Shown in pieces: positions 50,749 through 58,285 of a stretch of DNA of 64,000 nucleotides (position 1 is its first letter; every line of letters begins with the position of its first letter). A program made the position numbers and the translations under genes. The notes below the pieces were generated by a model, which had not been told where the DNA came from, did no database searches, and worked only from the letters and a program-made list of their open reading frames with translations. Source of the stretch: CAVQBJ01 sp963819075 (lineage in GTDB: Bacteria > Actinomycetota > Thermoleophilia > Solirubrobacterales > Solirubrobacteraceae); assembly GCA_963819075.1 (NCBI GenBank), contig CAWFUP010000004.1:434001-498000 (forward strand), given 5' to 3'.

Positions 50749-51597
50749 ATGACCGAGGTCCTCGTGATCGCCAACCAGACGCTCGCCGGGCGCAGCCTGC
50801 TCGACGAGGTGCGCCGCCGAGCCGCACAGGGCGACGTCAGCTTCCGGATCGTCGTTCCGATGACCAAGCCGAGCGCCGGCCTGGTCATCTATGACGACGC
50901 GGTCCGGCACGCCAGCCAGGTCCGCGTCGATCTCGCGCTGTCCGTCCTCGCCGCCGAGGGCATCGCCGCCCACGGCGAGGTCGGCGACGCCGATCCGCTG
51001 TCGGCGGTGCTCGACGCGATCGGCACCCACGGCCGGCCCGACGAGATCATCGTCTCCACGAAGCCGGTCGAGAGCTCAGGGTGGCTGCGGCGCGACCTGA
51101 TCGAGCGCATCCGCACGGCGACCCGCCTGCCGGTGCAGCACATCGTCACCGATGTCGATCAGGAGGGCCTGCCGTTCAAGGTGACGCTCGTCGTCGCCAA
51201 CCGCACCTCGAGCGGTGAAGAGCTCGTCGAGCGTCTCGCGGCCAAGGCGGCCAACGACAAGGAGCATCTGTTCATCGGCGTGGTCCCCCAGCAGAGCGGT
51301 GATGGATCCGCGCCCCAGGAGGCACGGGAGCGCCTCGCGGCGATGCTCGACCGCCTCCAGGGCACGGGGCTGCTCGCCTCGGGCATGATCGGCGACCCGG
51401 ACCCCTACACCGCGACGGTGAACGCGCTGGAGCTGTTCCGCGTCGATGACGTCGTCATCTCCACGCTGCCCAACGAGCGATCGGGTTGGATGCGCTCAGA
51501 CCTCATCGAGCGCGTCCGGAAGGCGACCACGGTGCCCGTCGAGCATGTCGTGGTGACCGACGAGACCGCCGCGACCCCGGCGCCGGCGGGCAGCTAG
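50749..51597 (+). CDS. Tandem universal-stress-like protein of the oxidase locus
   Basis: 282 residues made of two similar halves (about 1-135 and 140-272). Each starts with a beta strand (VLVIANQTL and VTLVVANRT), carries an acidic helix, and ends with DEIIVSTKP or DDVVISTLP followed by SGWLRRDLIERIR or SGWMRSDLIERVR and VPVEHVV. The fold looks like duplicated universal stress (UspA) domains, but the ATP-binding GxxG motif is not clear. It lies between the A2 subunit I gene and the subunit III gene, with a GGAGGG ribosome-binding site. The role could be coupling energy status to the oxidase; this is an inference. Confidence 0.78.
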   Translation: MTEVLVIANQTLAGRSLLDEVRRRAAQGDVSFRIVVPMTKPSAGLVIYDDAVRHASQVRVDLALSVLAAEGIAAHGEVGDADPLSAVLDAIGTHGRPDEIIVSTKPVESSGWLRRDLIERIRTATRLPVQHIVTDVDQEGLPFKVTLVVANRTSSGEELVERLAAKAANDKEHLFIGVVPQQSGDGSAPQEARERLAAMLDRLQGTGLLASGMIGDPDPYTATVNALELFRVDDVVISTLPNERSGWMRSDLIERVRKATTVPVEHVVVTDETAATPAPAGS

Positions 51598-51599
51598 CG

Positions 51600-52220
51600 A
51601 TGGAAGCCGCCGGCATCGCGCTCGGGCACGACGCCCACGCCGAGCACCACGGGCCGCCGCCGGCGAACCGCAGCTCGCGGGTGGACCCCGCGATGCTCGG
51701 GATCCTCCTTTTCATCATCTCCGAGGTGATGGTCTTCGGGGCGTTCTTCACGGCGATGTTCTTTATCCGTGTCGCCCAGGGGGATCCCTGGCCCGCACCC
51801 GGCACGACCCTGCCCGTCGAGGTCGCGGGCTTCAACACCGCGATCCTGGTGTCGTCCTCGTTCACGATGCACTGGGCACAGACCTCGATCAAGAACGGCA
51901 ACCGATTCGGGTTGAAGGCCGGCATCTTCACGACGTTCCTGCTCGGTTGCACGTTCCTGTTCATCCAGATCAACGAGTACGCGAACATCGGCTTCGCACC
52001 TCAGGACAGCTCGCAGGCGACGATCTTCTACTCGCTGACCGGACTGCACGGCGCCCACGTGTTCATCGGGCTGGTGCTGCTGCTCATCGTGACCGTACGC
52101 GCGTTCCGCGGCCATTACAGCCCCGAGGAGCATCGAGGCGTCGAGGTGCCGGGCATCTACTGGCACTTCGTCGACATCATGTGGATCGTCGTCTACCTGA
52201 CGGTCTACGTCATCCGGTGA
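51600..52220 (+). CDS. ctaE: Cytochrome c oxidase subunit III
   Basis: 206 residues, five helices. MLGILLFIISEVMVFGAFFT is the first; the conserved Glu is in ISEVMVF. YSLTGLHGAHVFIGLVLLL contains the HGxHV motif, and YWHFVDIMWIVVYLTVYVI is the last helix (WHFVD). It is the only subunit III gene in the window, so it may be shared by both subunit I/II pairs, or the other copy lies elsewhere. An upstream frame extension to 51486 overlaps the stress-protein gene; ATG 51600 is used. It overlaps the next small gene (GTGA). Confidence 0.95.
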   Translation: MEAAGIALGHDAHAEHHGPPPANRSSRVDPAMLGILLFIISEVMVFGAFFTAMFFIRVAQGDPWPAPGTTLPVEVAGFNTAILVSSSFTMHWAQTSIKNGNRFGLKAGIFTTFLLGCTFLFIQINEYANIGFAPQDSSQATIFYSLTGLHGAHVFIGLVLLLIVTVRAFRGHYSPEEHRGVEVPGIYWHFVDIMWIVVYLTVYVIR

Positions 52221-52348
52221 CCGCCGCGACGGCGACCATGCTGAACCCGCTGCGCAGCGAGGACGAGGCCTTCCGGCTGCTGCTCTACGTGCTCGCGGCG
52301 TTCCTGGTGATCGTGGTGATCGTCGTGCTCGTGCAGTCCGTCCTGTAG
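52217..52348 (+). CDS. 43-residue membrane protein after subunit III
   Basis: GTG 52217 overlaps the subunit III stop (GTGA). The N-terminus (VTAATATMLNPLRSEDEAFR) is polar, then one helix fills the rest (LLLYVLAAFLVIVVIVVLVQ). No family recognised. The size, overlap and neighbours match a micro-subunit of the oxidase complex. Confidence 0.68.
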   Translation: MTAATATMLNPLRSEDEAFRLLLYVLAAFLVIVVIVVLVQSVL

Positions 52349-52374
52349 GCCCCCGAGAGCCCGCGAGGGCGGCC

Positions 52375-52890
52375 TCAGGGAGCGCTGGCGCCGCCGGTCG
52401 GCGAGCTCGAGCCGCCGCCCGAGGAGCCGCTCCCGGAGGAGCCGCTGCCGCCCGCCGAGCCGCCGCCGGACGATCCCGTCCCGGACGAGGACGAGCCACC
52501 GGAGCCGCCCGTCGCCGACGTGCCGCCGGCGGAGGTGCCGCCCGCGCCGCCCGATCCGGTTCCCGTGGATGATCCGCCGGTTCCGCTCGACGCGCCGCCC
52601 GCCGCGGTTCCGCCGCTCGAGGCGGCGCCGCCGCCCGACGAGGAGCCGTTGCCGCTCGAGCCGCTGCCGCCGGCGCCCGTCGTCCCGGTAGCCCCGGCCG
52701 GGGTCGTCACCGTGCCGCCGTTCGCCGCGACCGCACCGGTGGCGGCCGGCGGGGTGATCGTCGGAGGCGTCTGCGGCACCTGGTCGGCGACGCTGCTCGT
52801 CCCGCCGCAGGCGGCCAGGCCGCCACCGCAACACGCGACGAGCGAGAGCGCCGCCAGTTCGCGTACGCGACGCTGGGAAACCCGTCTCAC
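52375..52890 (-). CDS. Gly/Ser-rich lipoprotein
   Basis: 171 residues. The signal peptide has a lipobox (LAACGG, Cys near residue 24). After a short Pro/Thr segment, residues 55-170 are nearly only Gly, Ser and Thr in imperfect short repeats. Such tails are flexible surface linkers in actinobacteria. The function is unknown. GTG 52890 overlaps the stop of the zinc-ribbon gene. Confidence 0.7.
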   Translation of the reverse strand: MRRVSQRRVRELAALSLVACCGGGLAACGGTSSVADQVPQTPPTITPPAATGAVAANGGTVTTPAGATGTTGAGGSGSSGNGSSSGGGAASSGGTAAGGASSGTGGSSTGTGSGGAGGTSAGGTSATGGSGGSSSSGTGSSGGGSAGGSGSSGSGSSGGGSSSPTGGASAP

Positions 52891-53156
52891 CCGCCGAGCG
52901 GGCCCATGCGCCGGCCGCAGGTCGGACAGTCGTTCAGGTCCTTCTGCGCAAGCTGGTCGCACCAGGGACAGAAACGCAGGTTCTCGACCGCCCACGGCAG
53001 CTGAGAGTCCGAGGGCGCGAGCGGGAGCAGCTTGCCCACCACCTCGAGCTCCTCGCCGGTGTCGCGGTCGAGGTAGATCTCGTCCGGATCGGCCTCGAGG
53101 ATCAGCTCCCGCCCGGTGGAGGGAGTGCGCAGCCGATAGCGGTCGTGCTCGCTCAC
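52887..53156 (-). CDS. Small zinc-ribbon protein
   Basis: 89 residues from GTG 53156. N-terminal beta strands (YRLRTPSTGRELILEADPDE) precede a C-terminal zinc ribbon with two CxxC pairs: CPWC and CPTC, 12 residues apart. Zinc ribbons of this size bind zinc or iron and are often nucleic-acid or protein adaptors. No known partner is nearby; it shares an operon with the Gly/Ser-rich lipoprotein. Confidence 0.8.
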   Translation of the reverse strand: MSEHDRYRLRTPSTGRELILEADPDEIYLDRDTGEELEVVGKLLPLAPSDSQLPWAVENLRFCPWCDQLAQKDLNDCPTCGRRMGPLGG

Positions 53157-53220
53157 GGCGGTGGATTCTATCGGAGCGCCCCCGAGACCGGATACCGCAC
53201 CCGCCCTCCGGCCGTTCGGG

Positions 53221-53226
53221 TAGAGT
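53221..53226 (+). promoter_or_regulatory. -10 box, cytochrome c/cupredoxin gene
   Basis: TAGAGT, 11 nt before ATG 53238; predicted leader about 5 nt. Confidence 0.45.
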
Positions 53227-53237
53227 GCCCGCGGCGC

Positions 53238-54053
53238 ATGTCCGTATCGAATGGCACACACCCGGTCAGGCGCCTGGGCGCCGTCTGCACGGCGCTCGCG
53301 ATCGCGGTGGCGTTGACCGCCTGCGGATCGCTCAAGCGCTACGACAACGCCGACGTCGTCGGGGGCAAGGTCGCCTTCGTCCAGCAGTGCGGCGCCTGCC
53401 ACACGCTCGCGCGCGCGGGCACGAAGGGCACCATCGGGCCCAACCTAGACGCGGCCTTCGCGGCCGCCGTCCAGGACGGCCTCGGCCGGAGCACGATCGA
53501 GAGCGTGGTGCACGGACAGATCCTCGAGCCGAACCCCAGCGGCGTGATGCCCTCCGGCCTCGTGCACGGCGCGAACTGCGTCCTCCCGGGCAGCCCGGCC
53601 GGCACCGCGGTGCCATCGCGCGGACAGTGCATCAACGACATCGCCGCGTACGTGTCGCAGGCGGCCGCCGCTCCGGGCCAGGACACCGGCCTGCTGGCCT
53701 CGGTCGTGCACCCGGCGGGCACTGGGCCGCCCGCGGTGGAGAAGGCGGGGACGCTGACGTTCGCGGCCGACCCCACCGGCCAGCTGTCCTACACGACGAA
53801 GTCCGCGACCGCGACCGCCGGCCCGGTCACGTTGGTGATGAAGAACATGTCCGGCGTCCCGCACAACATCGCGCTGCAGGCCGGTGCGACCGGGGCGACG
53901 CCGGGCCCTGGCCCCGTGCTTGGCGCCGGCGCGATCACGAGCAACGGGACGTCCACCTTCCACGCGACGCTCAAGCCGGGCAGCTACACGTTCTTCTGCC
54001 AGGTTCCCGGGCACCGCGCCGCCGGCATGTACGGCACGCTGACCGTCAAGTAG
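53238..54053 (+). CDS. Cytochrome c - cupredoxin fusion lipoprotein
   Basis: 271 residues. Lipobox signal (LTACGS, Cys29). Residues about 35-150 are a cytochrome c domain with CGACH (haem attachment, 51-55) and a candidate Met ligand in GVMPSG. Residues about 165-271 are a cupredoxin with type 1 copper ligands: His in VPHNI, Cys in FFCQVPGH, His in the same motif and Met in AAGMYG. Both cofactors in one lipid-anchored protein suit an electron shuttle to the CuA site of the oxidases in this locus. Cysteines in GANCVLPG and GQCINDIAAY may form a disulphide. Fusions of haem c with plastocyanin-like domains are known, but this one is not a family I can name. Confidence 0.88.
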   Translation: MSVSNGTHPVRRLGAVCTALAIAVALTACGSLKRYDNADVVGGKVAFVQQCGACHTLARAGTKGTIGPNLDAAFAAAVQDGLGRSTIESVVHGQILEPNPSGVMPSGLVHGANCVLPGSPAGTAVPSRGQCINDIAAYVSQAAAAPGQDTGLLASVVHPAGTGPPAVEKAGTLTFAADPTGQLSYTTKSATATAGPVTLVMKNMSGVPHNIALQAGATGATPGPGPVLGAGAITSNGTSTFHATLKPGSYTFFCQVPGHRAAGMYGTLTVK

Positions 54054-54075
54054 GACCGACCGCCCCGTCGCGGCG

Positions 54076-54546
54076 ATGCGCGCAACCGGACCGGCCTTCG
54101 TCATTCGCCCGGCGCGGCCCGGCGAGGCCGCGAGCCTGAGCGCGCTCGCGCTGCGCTCGAAGGCGCACTGGGGCTACGACGAGGCGTTTCTCGACTCGAT
54201 ACAGGGACTGCTCACGCTCGGTGAAGCCGATCTCGCGTCGGACATCGTGTGGGTGCTCGAGCACGACGGAGAGCCGGTCGGATTCTCTCGGGTGACCGGC
54301 GCGCCGCCGGAGGGCGAGCTGGCCGACCTGTGGCTCGATCCAAGTGCGATCGGGACCGGGCTCGGTCGGCGCCTGGCCGGTCACGCGCTCGCCAAGGCCA
54401 GCGACGCCGGCTTTCAGACGCTGCTCATCGAGAGCGACCCGAACGCCGAGGGCTTCTACGAGGCGCTCGGCGCGAGGCGCATCGGCGAGCGCCGCTCGCC
54501 ATCAGGGCGCCTGCTCCCGCTGCTGCGCATCACGACGGCAACCTGA
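54076..54546 (+). CDS. GNAT family acetyltransferase
   Basis: 156 residues. Motif A for acetyl-CoA binding reads IGTGLGRRLAGHAL (about 95-108), preceded by LADLWLDPS. The GNAT core strands include VIRPARPGEAASL at the N-terminus and FYEALGARRIGERRS at the end (motif B, FYEALG). It acetylates a small molecule or a protein N-terminus; the target is unknown. It starts 20 nt after the cupredoxin gene. Confidence 0.88.
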   Translation: MRATGPAFVIRPARPGEAASLSALALRSKAHWGYDEAFLDSIQGLLTLGEADLASDIVWVLEHDGEPVGFSRVTGAPPEGELADLWLDPSAIGTGLGRRLAGHALAKASDAGFQTLLIESDPNAEGFYEALGARRIGERRSPSGRLLPLLRITTAT

Positions 54547-54560
54547 ACACCGGCCACGGC

Positions 54561-54579
54561 CAGCCGCGCCGAGCGGCTG
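54561..54579. terminator. Hairpin between convergent genes
   Basis: CAGCCGC and GCGGCTG, 7 perfect pairs with a 5-nt loop, between the GNAT gene and the Thr-tailed secreted-protein gene. Confidence 0.5.
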
Positions 54580-54586
54580 ACTCAGA

Positions 54587-55435
54587 CTACTTCTTCGTGC
54601 TCGTGGTCTTGGTGGTCGTCTTGGTCGTCGTCGTGGTCGTCGTCGTCGTGGTCGTCGTCGACGTGGTGCTGGTCGTCAGGCTCTTGACGAGCGTCGGGTT
54701 GGCCACGATCGTCGCCGCGTAGGTGAGGCGAGCGGTCTTGTACAGGCAGTAGAACTGAACCCCGCTGCCGAGCGTTTCCAGCGCCGTCTGGGTGTTCGTC
54801 GTCGTGCACTGGCTCTTGGACCGGCTCGCTCGCCACGACGTGTCGCTGGCGTAGCCGAGCGCGAGCGACGGCGCCCACGTCGGCACGGTCAGGGCGATGA
54901 CGTCGCCCTTGCGGATCGGCAGGGTGGCGGTCAGCGGGAACTGGACGCTTCCGCCGAAGTAGGGCTGCAGGAGGACGGCCGGGCTCTGGGCCACGAGCGT
55001 GTAGCTGAGCTTGCTCCCCGGCTGCAAGACGGCGATCGCCGCCGAGGCGGGGCCACCCTCGTTCGCGTTGAAGAAGCTGATCTGCTTCGCGTTCGGAGCG
55101 CCGAGCGTGATCGTCCAGGCCACGATGCGCCCGTCGATCGGGGCGACGTACGGCGAGCGCACCGTGCCGACCTTGGCCCCGTAGCCGGTCGTGCGGCTGA
55201 CGGCCAGGCACGGCGTCCCGGGGCAGCTCGGGGTCGACGACGTCACGGTCGGGGTCGCGCTCGCCGGGACGACGCCGACGTTGACGACGCTCGGCGGCTG
55301 CGGCGCCTGAGTCGTCGTGGTCGTGGTCGTCGACTTGGTGGCGGCGATGCGGCTCCCGGCCACCGAGCCGGTGGGCGCCAGCAGGCCGACGGCCGCGGCG
55401 CTGCTGAGGGCGAGGACGATCAGAGAGCGTTTCAT
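54587..55435 (-). CDS. Secreted protein with Thr-rich tail
   Basis: 282 residues. Signal peptide (MKRSLIVLALSSAAAVGLL), a short Thr/Pro spacer, then a beta-rich globular domain (about 75-240) with several cysteines (CPGTPCLAV, QCTTTN, FYCLYKT). The last 40 residues are almost pure Thr with Lys (residues about 245-282, encoded at 54590-54710). The tail resembles an O-glycosylated or cell-wall-embedding segment. No family recognised. The DNA of the tail is a near-repeat of GTC/GTG triplets. Confidence 0.8.
   Translation of the reverse strand: MKRSLIVLALSSAAAVGLLAPTGSVAGSRIAATKSTTTTTTTQAPQPPSVVNVGVVPASATPTVTSSTPSCPGTPCLAVSRTTGYGAKVGTVRSPYVAPIDGRIVAWTITLGAPNAKQISFFNANEGGPASAAIAVLQPGSKLSYTLVAQSPAVLLQPYFGGSVQFPLTATLPIRKGDVIALTVPTWAPSLALGYASDTSWRASRSKSQCTTTNTQTALETLGSGVQFYCLYKTARLTYAATIVANPTLVKSLTTSTTSTTTTTTTTTTTTKTTTKTTSTKK
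54600..54680 (-). repeat. Threonine-codon low-complexity tract
   Basis: Degenerate triplet repeat (ACG/ACC on the coding strand) in the C-terminal tail of the secreted protein. Slippage here could change tail length. Confidence 0.7.
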
Positions 55436-55640
55436 GGGGAGATTGAACACGAAGAGGGGGACGGGGTGCGGGCGGCGAGGTGCGCACGCACGGGGGATTC
55501 GAGCCGACGAGTGGCGGTCGGGGGACTCCCTTCTAACGCATCCGTGGCAGCGAAGTTGCGCTGCACGGAGGATTGCGCGACCGCCGAATCGCCTCCCCGA
55601 GGCGCCCGCCGGGCTCGCGTGGGCCGTGATCGGCGGCGCC

Positions 55641-56435
55641 TCAACGGCCGGCGAACGTCGCGTGGCCGGGTCCGTGCTCCAGGAACGACACCACCGCGCG
55701 CTCGAGGTCCTCGGTGGCGAACAGCGCGCCCGCGATCTCCGGCACGCGAGCATCGGCGGCGCGTGCGCCACCCTCGAGCGCCGCGCGCACGATCTGCTTG
55801 GTGGCCACGTGTGCGCGCGTCGGACCGTCCGCCAGGTCTCGTGCGAAGGCCAGGCTCGCCTCGGCGAACGTGGCGTCGTCGAGCACGCGGTTGACAACGT
55901 TCCAGGCCTGCAGCGTGGCCGCATCGTAGAGCTCGCCGGTCATCACCAGCTCGCGCGCCCGCGCCGGGCCCGCGCGCTCGACGAGGCGCTGTGTTCCGCC
56001 CATCGCCGGCGTGAGCCCGACCACGCGCTCGACGAGCCCGAAGCGGGCGGTGCTGGAGGCCAGCAGCAGGTCGCAGGCGAGCGAGAGCTCAAACGCGGCG
56101 GTCAGGCAGAGGCCGTGCGCGGCGAACACCGTCGGCATCGGCAGCTCCTCGACGCGATGGATCGTCGCGAGCAGCAGTTGCCACAGCGCCGCCGCGGCGT
56201 CGACGGACAGACCGTCGAAGAGATGGACGTCGACGCCGCCGCTGACGACGCGGCCCTCCGCGCGCACGAGCAGCCCACGCGCGTCGCTGTGCTCGACCTG
56301 GTCGACCGCGGCGATGAGATCGTCCATCAGCGCGCGCGTGAAGAGGTTCAGCGGCGGATGGTCGAGGATCATCACGGCGAGCGGGCCGTCGCGCTCGACG
56401 CGGACCGCCGGGCCGGCGGCCGATGCGGCGCTCAT
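55641..56435 (-). CDS. Enoyl-CoA hydratase/isomerase family protein
   Basis: 264 residues, crotonase fold. LDHPPLNLFTRALMDDLIAAV opens the domain; the oxyanion sites are near RVVSGGVDVHLFDG and AAHGLCLTAAFELSLACDLLLA. GLVERVVGLTPAMGGTQRLVE keeps the family pattern, with Glu in VERVVG at the first catalytic place and Ala-Met-Gly-Gly at the second, where hydratases usually have E. It may be an isomerase or an inactive-side variant. ATG 56435 overlaps the HIT gene stop. It ends the glmM-to-hydratase run. Confidence 0.88.
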   Translation of the reverse strand: MSAASAAGPAVRVERDGPLAVMILDHPPLNLFTRALMDDLIAAVDQVEHSDARGLLVRAEGRVVSGGVDVHLFDGLSVDAAAALWQLLLATIHRVEELPMPTVFAAHGLCLTAAFELSLACDLLLASSTARFGLVERVVGLTPAMGGTQRLVERAGPARARELVMTGELYDAATLQAWNVVNRVLDDATFAEASLAFARDLADGPTRAHVATKQIVRAALEGGARAADARVPEIAGALFATEDLERAVVSFLEHGPGHATFAGR

Positions 56436-56842
56436 CGGGTGAGCGCCGCCGCGGCGGCGGCGATCTCGTCCGGGTCACCGGGGCGCGGGAGCCAGGGGAG
56501 CTGCAGCGGATCGCCCTCGTAGCGCGGGATGACGTGCAGGTGGAAGTGAAAGACGGTTTGCCAGGCGGCTGCGCCACACGAGTTGATGACGTTCACCCCG
56601 GCGGCGCCAAGGCGTTCCTTGGCCAGGCCGGCGACCCGCTGCGCGACGACGATCGCATCGCGCAGATCGCCGCTGTCGATGGTGAGCAGGTCCTGGGCGT
56701 GGCCGCGGGGCACGACGAGGGCATGCCCGCGGGTGGCCGGGTTGATGTCCATGAAGGCGATCGTGCGCTCGTCCTCGGCGATCATCGTCGCGGGAAGCTC
56801 GCCCGCGACGATGCGGCAGAAGAGGCAGTCGGGATCGCGCAT
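56432..56842 (-). CDS. HIT family protein
   Basis: 136 residues. HIT motif is HFHLHVIP (about 97-104), with catalytic His residues. CLFCRIVAGELPA near the start (CxxC zinc site) is typical of HINT/HIT hydrolases that cleave AMP-linked substrates such as AMP-lysine or dinucleoside polyphosphates. It starts 12 nt after cca and overlaps the hydratase gene. Confidence 0.93.
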   Translation of the reverse strand: MRDPDCLFCRIVAGELPATMIAEDERTIAFMDINPATRGHALVVPRGHAQDLLTIDSGDLRDAIVVAQRVAGLAKERLGAAGVNVINSCGAAAWQTVFHFHLHVIPRYEGDPLQLPWLPRPGDPDEIAAAAAALTR

Positions 56843-56854
56843 CGCGCCGGGATC

Positions 56855-58285
56855 CTATTCGACTCGTCCCGCGGCCTTGGCGGCGGCGCGCGCCCAGGCG
56901 CGCGCCTCCTCGCGGGTGCTCACCTCGCCCGCGTACTGAGTGGCCAGCAGCTGCTCGGCGTAACGACCGATGTCCGGCCCCGGGACGAGCCCCATCTCGC
57001 GCGCGAGCTCGTCGCCGCGCAGCAGCGGGGTCGGAGGCCCGTGCTCGCGCCACGCCAGCGCATCGGTCAGCACCGAGCGCGCGAGCGCCAGATGACGCGC
57101 GATCGCCGCGTCGGCTCCCTCTCCGCGCGTAGCGAGCCGGTCGGCGACCGACAGCAGCGTGACGTCGACCTCGACAGGGTCGCAGCTGCGCAGATACGAG
57201 AACGTCGCACGCCGCGACAGCGGCGCCTCGTGGACGAGGAAGCCGAGGCTCAGGTGTCGGCGGGCGAGCGCGGCGACGTGAGTGCGCAGGCGTTCGCTCG
57301 TGCGCAGCCGCTTCAGGATCTGGCGGCTCATGCGTGCCCCCTCGGCGTCGTGTCCGATGAAGGTGATGCGACCGTCCTCGCGCCGTCCCTGGGTCAGCGG
57401 CTTGGCCACGTCGTGCAGCAGCGCCCCGATGCGCAGGGCCGTCCCGCGCGTCAACCCGTCGCTCAGCGGCTCGTCGAGCAGTGCCGTAACGGCCCCCGCA
57501 TGCCCCTCGCCAAGCGCCGGGACCGAGTCGCGTTGCAGCGCGACAACCTCGCCGAGGACCTCGAGCGTGTGGCCGTAGACGTCGAGGTGGTGGAAGCGGT
57601 TCTGCTCGACACCGCGGAGGGCGTGCAGCTCGGGCAGCACGACGGCGGTCGCCGACAGTTCGTCGAGCTTCGCGAGGCCGGCGAGCACCTCGTCGGCGGC
57701 CAGCACGCGGCGCAGCTCGGCGAATAGGCGCTCGCCGGCGACACCGGCGAGCGCGGGTGCGTGGCGGCGGGCCGCATCGACGGTGTCCGTGTCGTAGTCG
57801 AGTCCGAGCTCCACGGCGAAGCGCACGAGGCGCAGCACGCGCAGCGGATCGTCGGCAAACGCCCGTGGGCTGGTCGCCCGCAGGCGGCGGGCCGCGAGAT
57901 CGGCGGCACCGCCGAGGGGGTCGATGATGTCCCCGCCGGCGAGCGGCTCGGCAATCGCGTTGATCGTGAAGTCGCGCAGGCGCAGGTCGGCCTCCAGCGA
58001 GCCGCCCTGAAGCGGGTTGAGGTCGACCTGCCAGCGGTGATCGTGCGCGACGACCCGCCACGCTCCGAACTCCGACGACAGCGCGAACGGCGTCCCTCCG
58101 ACCGCGCGCCCCACGGCGCGCGCGGCCTGGGCCACATCGCCGGCCAGCACGATGTCGATGTCGTCGGTGTCGCGACCGAGCAGTCGATCGCGGGGGGCGC
58201 CGCCGACGATCCAAGCCTCGGCTCCGGCGAGCGCCGTGGCGACGAGCGCGCGGGTGCCGGTGGCCGCCACGCCGCTACGGCTCAC
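56855..58285 (-). CDS. cca: CCA tRNA nucleotidyltransferase with HD domain
   Basis: 476 residues. The nucleotidyltransferase head has IVGGAPRDRLLGRDTDDIDIVL (GG and DxD, about 21-42). RRLRATSPRAFADDPLRVLRLVRF is the RNA-binding/neck segment. An HD domain (about 230-350) is marked by HLDVYGHTLEV and LLHDVAKPL. It adds or repairs the CCA end of tRNAs; the tRNAs in this window lack an encoded CCA, so this activity is needed. GTG 58285 overlaps the alr stop (GTGA). The frame is open far upstream, but that extension lies in alr. Confidence 0.94.
   Translation of the reverse strand: MSRSGVAATGTRALVATALAGAEAWIVGGAPRDRLLGRDTDDIDIVLAGDVAQAARAVGRAVGGTPFALSSEFGAWRVVAHDHRWQVDLNPLQGGSLEADLRLRDFTINAIAEPLAGGDIIDPLGGAADLAARRLRATSPRAFADDPLRVLRLVRFAVELGLDYDTDTVDAARRHAPALAGVAGERLFAELRRVLAADEVLAGLAKLDELSATAVVLPELHALRGVEQNRFHHLDVYGHTLEVLGEVVALQRDSVPALGEGHAGAVTALLDEPLSDGLTRGTALRIGALLHDVAKPLTQGRREDGRITFIGHDAEGARMSRQILKRLRTSERLRTHVAALARRHLSLGFLVHEAPLSRRATFSYLRSCDPVEVDVTLLSVADRLATRGEGADAAIARHLALARSVLTDALAWREHGPPTPLLRGDELAREMGLVPGPDIGRYAEQLLATQYAGEVSTREEARAWARAAAKAAGRVE

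Noticed and set aside
54600..54680. Tandem triplet repeat as a CRISPR or mobile element
   Set aside because: It is in frame within a Thr-rich coding tail, without spacers or flanking repeats.
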